Part shown: positions 6,675 to 10,538 of the stretch, one piece after another
Position numbering within the stretch: the stretch's first letter is position 1
Layout of the letters: every line of letters starts with the position of its first letter
Position numbers and translations under genes: made by a program
NCBI GenBank assembly: GCA_007125835.1
Contig: SLCJ01000033.1
Location: forward strand, 1-10,538
Length of the DNA: 10,538 nucleotides
Reading direction: 5' to 3'
Source of the DNA: Verrucomicrobiales bacterium
Lineage (GTDB): Bacteria; Verrucomicrobiota; Verrucomicrobiia; Verrucomicrobiales; SLCJ01
The notes under the pieces: model-generated
Seen by the model: only the letters and a program-made list of their open reading frames with translations
Database searches by the model: none
What the model was told of the DNA's origin: nothing

Positions 6675-7166
6675 TTACGCGGGCGGGGTTTCGGGGAGGA
6701 TGTCGCGGTAGATGCCGGGGTCGGAGCCGGGGATTTCGAAGGCGCCGACGGTGCGGCTGTAGAAGTCGCGAGGGCCGACGCCGCCGATCACGGCGTAGGC
6801 GTAGCCCATGTCCCTGAGGGCTTCGAGGCCGGCGATGAGCACGGCTTTGCCGAGGCCGCTTCCTCGTTGATCGCCGCGCACACCCATGGGGCCGAAAAAT
6901 CCGCGGCCGGTGGTTTCGTAGCAGGCGAAGGCCAGGATGGCGCTGTCGCGGGTGGCGATGAAACAGGACACCGGCTGGCGGGTGAAAGCCACGGCACATT
7001 CGCTGGCCCACTTGGCGCTGAAATGTTCCGCGACCCAGGCCTCGACGAGATGTTTTTCGTAGACACCGGGGCGCCGCAGGATGATCCCCTGTTCGGCGAG
7101 GCGCGCGGTGGTGTCGGCGGCGGTGTCGGAGGGGAGGTCGTAGAGGCGGACGAGCATGTCGATCAT
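6675..7166 (-). CDS. GNAT-family N-acetyltransferase
   Basis: 163 residues. The acetyl-CoA pyrophosphate loop is V96-R-G-D-Q100-R-G-S-G-L-G-K107 (the Q/R-x-x-G-x-G/A motif). The preceding strands carry F-I-A-T-R-D-S-A-I-L-A-F-A-C-Y-E and F-F-G-P-M-G-V-R, the usual GNAT beta4. The C-terminal part has Y-A-V-I-G-G-V-G-P-R-D-F-Y-S-R, a normal beta5/alpha4 pattern with the aromatic that often protonates the CoA thiolate. The enzyme transfers acetyl from acetyl-CoA to an amine; the substrate is unknown. It is the last gene of a leftward unit, 63 nt downstream of the dihydropteroate synthase. ATG 7166 is used; an in-frame ATG at 7157 is an alternative. Nothing ties it directly to folate synthesis. 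Confidence 0.85.
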   Translation of the reverse strand: MIDMLVRLYDLPSDTAADTTARLAEQGIILRRPGVYEKHLVEAWVAEHFSAKWASECAVAFTRQPVSCFIATRDSAILAFACYETTGRGFFGPMGVRGDQRGSGLGKAVLIAGLEALRDMGYAYAVIGGVGPRDFYSRTVGAFEIPGSDPGIYRDILPETPPA

Positions 7167-7229
7167 GCCCGAGGATACACCGCATTGGCGGGCGCTGCCA
7201 AGCGCGGAGATTCGATCCGCTGCGGAGGT

Positions 7230-8138
7230 TCAGTCTGCCGATTTCGGGTGGGCGACAGCATGGAGCATACGGCAGGCGGCGCGTGCGGCGGGCACATTGT
7301 GGACGCGAAAGACCCAGCCGCTGTCGGCGGCGATCATGGCGGCGGCGATGCAGGCGAGTGTTCCGGGATCTCGGTCGAGCGGGTTGTCGAGCCCGAGCGT
7401 CTCGCCGATGAATGTCTTGCGGGAGACGGGCAGGAGGATGGGTCGCTCGAAACGGGTGAGGCGCGGCAGGTGGCGCATCAGTTCAAGGTTGTCTTCTTTT
7501 TGTTTGGCGAAGTCGAGGCCGGGGTCGAGCACCACGGCTTCGCGGGGTAGGCCGCAGGCTGTGGCGCGGGCGAGCGACTGCTCGAAAAAACCTTCCACAT
7601 CGGCGACGACATCCTGCCACTGGCGGTCGGTTTGCGCTTGTTTGGGTTCGCCGACGGTGTGCATGACGAGGAGAGAGACGCCATGGCGGGCGCAGGCGCG
7701 GGCGTTGGCTTGGTTGGCTGGTCCGCTCATGTCGTTGAGCAGGTCGCCGCCGAGGGGCAGGATGGCTTCGACCACTTGGTGGCGCCAGGTGTTGAGGGAG
7801 AGCAGCGGCGGGGAGAGGGCGTCGTTCTGATGAGGCTGCCAATCTTTCATCACATCGTGCCACACGTCGAAAAACAGTTGGAACCGGCGGATTTCCTCGT
7901 CGACGGGCACGGCTTGGCGGTTGGTGCGCGCGCTCTCGGCGCCGACGTCGATGATGTCGGCTCCCGCTTCGAGCAGGGCGCGTGTCTGGTCTGCCACGCC
8001 GGTGGCTTCCAGCGTGCCGTCGCCGCAGAAGCTGTCGTCGTTTACGTTGAGGATGCCCATGATGAGCGGGCGATCCGTCGCGATGCTGCGGTTTGCGCGG
8101 GGCAGCAGCCAGCTGGGCGGTGTCCGCGGCTCAGGCAT
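7230..8138 (-). CDS. folP: Dihydropteroate synthase, divergent substrate loops
   Basis: 302 residues from the chosen start, normal for DHPS (pterin-binding TIM barrel, cytoplasmic). It would condense 6-hydroxymethyl-dihydropterin pyrophosphate with p-aminobenzoate in folate synthesis. Motifs in order: M27-G-I-L-N-V-N-D-D-S-F-C-G-D-G (loop 1), I-I-D64-V-G-A-E-S-A-R-T (loop 2), L-L-N-D-M-S-G, L-L-V-M-H-T, V-L-D-P-G-L-D-F-A-K, P-V-S-R-K-T-F-I-G, and a final R-V-H-N-V. Core pterin and phosphate ligands (Asn of N-V, Asp of N-D, Asp of D-P-G, Lys of S-R-K, Arg-x-His) are kept. However, T-P in loop 1 is N-D and S-T-R-P in loop 2 is S-A-R-T. ATG 8138 overlaps the last 8 nt of the PHP gene, suggesting translational coupling; ATG 8165 is in frame and adds nine Pro-rich residues. 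The spacing to M-G-I-L fits the shorter form. Confidence 0.87.
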   Translation of the reverse strand: MPEPRTPPSWLLPRANRSIATDRPLIMGILNVNDDSFCGDGTLEATGVADQTRALLEAGADIIDVGAESARTNRQAVPVDEEIRRFQLFFDVWHDVMKDWQPHQNDALSPPLLSLNTWRHQVVEAILPLGGDLLNDMSGPANQANARACARHGVSLLVMHTVGEPKQAQTDRQWQDVVADVEGFFEQSLARATACGLPREAVVLDPGLDFAKQKEDNLELMRHLPRLTRFERPILLPVSRKTFIGETLGLDNPLDRDPGTLACIAAAMIAADSGWVFRVHNVPAARAACRMLHAVAHPKSAD

Positions 8139-8982
8139 GGGCGGCGGTGGCGAGATCGGTGCCACCGCCGACTTTGGGCAGCGGCACGGTGGTGCGCTGG
8201 CGGCGGGTGAAGCGGCAGGTTTCCTGGAATCCGCAATTCCGGGCGAGGACGATGGCGCGATCGAAATCGCTGCCTACTTCGGAGGGGGCGTGGGCGTCGG
8301 AGGAAATGACCAGCGGCACCCCGGCGACGGCTGCCCGCTCGAGGAACAGCGAAGCGGGGTATTGTTCGTCGCAGACTTTGCGCCAGCCGGCGGTGTTGAT
8401 TTCGAGCGCGGTGTCGGTGTCGAGCAGGGCCTCGATCACCGGGTCGTAGTAGCGGCAAAGATCGCCATCGGGGCGATGGCCGAATTTCTTTACGAGATCG
8501 GCATGGCCGAGAATGTCGAAGAGCCCGCTGGCCACCGCCTCGCGGCAGGCCTTCCAATATAATTCCCAAGTCTCGCGGATCCCGGTTTCATTGATCCGTC
8601 CGACCCACTTCGGGTTGTCGACGTCCCAGCCATCTGAGATGTAGTGGACGCTGCCGATCAGGTAATCCCAAGGGGCGGACTCGGTCAACTGCTCGAGCCA
8701 CGAGCGGTCGGACGGCCACCAGTCGCACTCCATGCCCAAGCGAACCACGGGGCCTCCCTGGCGCGCGGCGTCTTCCATCGCGGCGGCCACGCGTTCGAGA
8801 TATTCCGGTATGTCGCCTGTGGTCATACGCCAGTCGTCATTGAGATTTTGCGAAGGGGCGTGCTCGGAGATTCCGATTTCGTCCAGTCCGCATTTGCGGG
8901 CGGCGGCAGCGTACTCGACCGGCCATCCTTCGGCATGGCGGCAGAGGGGGGTGTGCATGTGGTAGTCGGCTGGTCTGGTCAT
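8131..8982 (-). CDS. hisJ: PHP-domain histidinol-phosphatase (HisJ/HisK type)
   Basis: 283 residues, the usual length. All PHP metal ligands are visible: H8-M-H10, E40-H41 in G-I-S-E-H, E85 in L-G-M-E-C-D, H113 in G-S-V-H-Y, H160 in D-I-L-G-H-A-D, and D229-A-H231. The E-I-N-T motif at 194-197 and the L-G-H-A-D-L-V-K-K-F segment point to the histidinol-phosphatase subfamily rather than a polymerase PHP domain. The reaction would be L-histidinol phosphate to L-histidinol, the penultimate step of histidine synthesis, in the cytoplasm with a trinuclear metal centre. No other his gene is in the window, so another phosphoester substrate remains possible. ATG 8982 has only a weak AAGG about 10 nt upstream. 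It is the first gene of a leftward unit, divergent from the phosphotransacetylase gene with an 87-nt spacer. Confidence 0.85.
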   Translation of the reverse strand: MTRPADYHMHTPLCRHAEGWPVEYAAAARKCGLDEIGISEHAPSQNLNDDWRMTTGDIPEYLERVAAAMEDAARQGGPVVRLGMECDWWPSDRSWLEQLTESAPWDYLIGSVHYISDGWDVDNPKWVGRINETGIRETWELYWKACREAVASGLFDILGHADLVKKFGHRPDGDLCRYYDPVIEALLDTDTALEINTAGWRKVCDEQYPASLFLERAAVAGVPLVISSDAHAPSEVGSDFDRAIVLARNCGFQETCRFTRRQRTTVPLPKVGGGTDLATAAHA

Positions 8983-9028
8983 GGAAAATAAACCTTGCGC
9001 TGAGGTCGGAAACGTCGCGATTTCGGGG

Positions 9029-9058
9029 TTGAGACATGGGCAACTCCGGGCGTATTGT
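9029..9058 (+). promoter_or_regulatory. Candidate promoter for the phosphotransacetylase-family gene
   Basis: TTGAGA (9029-9034) and TATTGT (9053-9058) are 18 bp apart in the 87-nt divergent spacer. Transcription would begin only a few nucleotides before ATG 9070, giving an almost leaderless mRNA, in line with the absence of a Shine-Dalgarno there. The call rests on matches to the sigma70 consensus only. Confidence 0.35.
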
Positions 9059-9069
9059 GATCCTAATCC

Positions 9070-10152
9070 ATGGCCTCACCTTTTTCCAGCACGGACTTCT
9101 TTACCGAATCGCTACTCCACAAGCTCAAAAGGCATCCGAAACGGGTGGTTTTTCCGGAAGCGCTTGACGACCGCATTCTGGAGGTTGCCTGTGAGCTGGT
9201 GCGCCGGGAGGTGGTTCTGCCCATTCTTCTGGGCGACAGGGGGAAAATCCGGGAGCGGATGAGTGCTCTTGGCCTGTCTTGTGAGTTTATCCTGACGGTG
9301 GATCCGGCGGAGGCTTCGGACTTGCCGCTTTTTTGTGAGCGCTACGAGCGCGTCGAGCGCTATCGCGGCAACAAGGTCTCGAATGCCGCCGCCGTGATGG
9401 CCGATCCCCATTACTTCGGGGCCATGATGGTGCAGTATGGCCAGGCTGACGGCATGGTGGTGGGCAATCGGGTGCCTGCTGCCGAGGTGGCGCGCCCGAT
9501 TTTTCATTTGATCCGTCCGCAGCCCGGAGTGGCTGCGCCATTTGGTGCGGTGATTGCAGTGCGCCAGACGGATGGCCCCGGTCCGGAGCTGATGATTCTG
9601 GGGGATTGCAGCATGCATCCCGAGCCCGATGCCGAGACGCTGGCCTCGTTTGCCGTCGAGCTGGGCGTGTTGGCGCGCCAGATCCTCGGACGCAGCCCGC
9701 GCGTCGCCCTGCTCAGCCATTCGACCAAAGGGTCGTTTCCGTCGGCGTCTTCGCGGCGCGTGGCGGCGGCGACGGCACTGGCACGCGATGCGGCCTCCCG
9801 CCGGAGCGTGGACATTTCCATCGACGGCGAGATTCAGATTGACGTGGCTTTGCGTCCGGAAACCGCCGCCCACAAAGGGATCGACCGTCCTGGTCTCAGC
9901 TCGGCTGACGTGCTGGTGTTTCCGGGGCTGGATGCCGCAGATATTTCACTGCGCCTGCTCCGGCACTTGGGAGGATACGCTCTCTACGGTCAATTGCTGG
10001 CCGGACTCAGCCGCCCTGTGGCACAGGTGCCCCGCACCGCCTCGCGCGAACAAATCCTCGGCACCACGGCGGCAATTGCCGTTGAAGCGGTGAAATACCA
10101 CGACCTGCATCTGGCTGGCGAGCTGGCCGACGAGGAAGAGTCGGCCCGGTGA
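9070..10152 (+). CDS. pta: Phosphate acetyltransferase family protein with altered catalytic loop
   Basis: 360 residues, the length of single-domain phosphotransacetylases (acetyl-CoA + phosphate to acetyl phosphate + CoA; cytoplasmic). Family blocks in order: V-V-F-P-E-A-L-D-D-R-I-L (26-37), the acyl-binding G-Q-A-D-G-M-V-V-G (124-132), G-D-C-S-M-H-P-E-P (178-186), L-L-S-H-S-T-K-G-S (to S222), D252-G-E-I-Q-I-D-V-A-L, and A-D-V-L-V-F-P-G-L-D-A-A followed by the L-x-G-L-x-R-P-V segment. The loop that reads D-L-S-R-G with an Asp six residues after the Arg in Methanosarcina Pta is V320-P-R322-T-A-S-R-E-Q328 here. Arg is kept, Ser is Pro and Asp is Gln. It may therefore act on another acyl group or be a weak or non-acetyl enzyme (phosphate butyryltransferase-like is an alternative). 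No acetate kinase gene is adjacent. ATG 9070 is the first good start. Confidence 0.87.
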   Translation: MASPFSSTDFFTESLLHKLKRHPKRVVFPEALDDRILEVACELVRREVVLPILLGDRGKIRERMSALGLSCEFILTVDPAEASDLPLFCERYERVERYRGNKVSNAAAVMADPHYFGAMMVQYGQADGMVVGNRVPAAEVARPIFHLIRPQPGVAAPFGAVIAVRQTDGPGPELMILGDCSMHPEPDAETLASFAVELGVLARQILGRSPRVALLSHSTKGSFPSASSRRVAAATALARDAASRRSVDISIDGEIQIDVALRPETAAHKGIDRPGLSSADVLVFPGLDAADISLRLLRHLGGYALYGQLLAGLSRPVAQVPRTASREQILGTTAAIAVEAVKYHDLHLAGELADEEESAR

Positions 10153-10538
10153 GCAGGATGGCTTCGGCGATGCCATGGAGCCTCAGACATCCTGACCTAC
10201 CCGTGGGAAATCGGGCATGGAGCCGGGTGCGCGTGGAAACTGGATGTGTTGTGTTGGGGGGTGTGGCTACGCATCGGCTGCGATTTACTACGATGGGGCA
10301 GCTCCGAGGAAGCCCGGGAATACAATATCCCGTTCGCGTCCGACGCCCGGAAAGGCGCCGTGCATTTGCCAGCGTCCCTTCAGGACGCGGAGCCAGGGTG
10401 CATCATTCCCGGGGTTGGAAACCCTAATCCTTCTACATAAGTCGGCGGGGTGGTCGGCGGACTTTTTTTAGCTAAATTGTGCTGGACACAGGGGAAACTT
10501 TGGTCTACAACAGGGGCGTGAACCAGCCGCCTGCATCA
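10153..10538. other. Non-coding tail region with GC-rich hairpins; no supported gene
   Basis: 386 nt to the window edge. Several short + strand frames cross it (10149-10427, 10217-10471, 10246-10440), but they overlap one another. They have mixed composition (poly-Arg, Cys/Trp-rich) and no motif, so none is supported. The block 10315-10424 is hairpin-rich and is listed separately. Downstream are a directly repeated GTCGGCGG (10441-10448 and 10453-10460), then seven T (10463-10469), then an A/T-richer stretch. No convincing start of the next gene is seen. Confidence 0.6.
10315..10424. repeat. REP-like intergenic palindromic element (several short hairpins)
   Basis: Four inverted repeats occur in 110 nt. 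They are 10315-10332 (CGGGA/TCCCG with inner TA/TA, one bulged A, CAA loop); 10336-10346 (GCGTC-C-GACGC); 10372-10388 (GCGTCC/GGACGC around CTTCA); and 10412-10424 (GGGTT/AACCC around GGA). The two GCGTC-type palindromes share their arm sequence. Compact G+C-rich tandem hairpins without coding potential resemble REP/BIME-type repeats mobilised by RAYT enzymes. I recall similar repeats between genes of PVC-group genomes, but copy number cannot be tested in this window. Confidence 0.5.

Noticed and set aside
6633..7550. 305-residue + strand frame over the GNAT and folP genes
   Set aside because: Gly/Ala/Val/Asp-rich low-information shadow; the minus strand has clear GNAT and DHPS motifs.
10246..10440. 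64-residue + strand frame in the right-hand tail
   Set aside because: It runs through the hairpin repeat, overlaps two other frames of similar length and has no motif; most likely a translated repeat.
10439..10469. Intrinsic terminator made of AAGTC/GACTT and the T7 run
   Set aside because: Only five stem pairs can form; the G-rich interior on both sides cannot pair, so the hairpin is too weak to call.
10512..10538. Start of a next gene at GTG 10518
   Set aside because: The AGGGG sequence lies only one base before the GTG and just seven codons remain in the window, too little to support a gene.

Overview
This is a GC-rich bacterial window, most likely from the Verrucomicrobiota or a close PVC relative. 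The assignment rests on several weak signs taken together: most genes lack a recognisable Shine-Dalgarno sequence, the transposase relic is of a type I associate with that group, and the right end holds a GC-rich palindromic intergenic repeat of a kind I recall from those genomes. No marker gene settles it.

Layout. (1) Positions 1-159 are the C-terminal end of an unrecognised + strand gene, closed by a very strong intrinsic terminator (204-238). (2) Positions about 338-3674 hold a four-gene + strand cluster behind one plausible sigma70-type promoter: a dihydrolipoamide-dehydrogenase-like disulfide oxidoreductase, an ArsR/SmtB repressor with a C-x3-C pair in its last helix, the N-terminal third of a Tat-targeted sulfide:quinone-oxidoreductase-like flavoprotein, and a SLAC1/TehA-type (TDT) anion channel. 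This looks like a thiol- or sulfide-responsive detoxification operon whose SQR-like gene has lost its last two thirds. (3) Positions 3926-4405 (- strand) hold the remnant of a Y1/HUH (REP-associated, IS200-like) transposase. (4) Positions 4475-6652 encode a TonB-dependent outer-membrane receptor with a clear signal peptide, TonB box, plug and barrel. (5) Positions 8982-6675 (- strand) carry three genes reading leftward: a PHP-family histidinol-phosphatase-like enzyme, a dihydropteroate synthase that overlaps it by 8 nt, and a GNAT acetyltransferase. (6) Positions 9070-10152 (+) are a phosphate acetyltransferase-family protein, divergent from the PHP gene. (7) Positions 10153-10538 appear non-coding and contain a hairpin-rich, REP-like repeat.

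The most notable observation is that three housekeeping-like enzymes differ from their families exactly at catalytic positions. The disulfide oxidoreductase has Phe at both positions of the C-terminal His/Glu dyad. The dihydropteroate synthase has altered loops 1 and 2 around the pterin and pABA sites. The phosphotransacetylase homologue lacks the Ser and Asp of its catalytic loop. Together with the truncated SQR and the CxxxC regulator, these are the items most worth a second look. No clearly new multi-gene system is proven by sequence alone; the sulfur-type operon is the best candidate.
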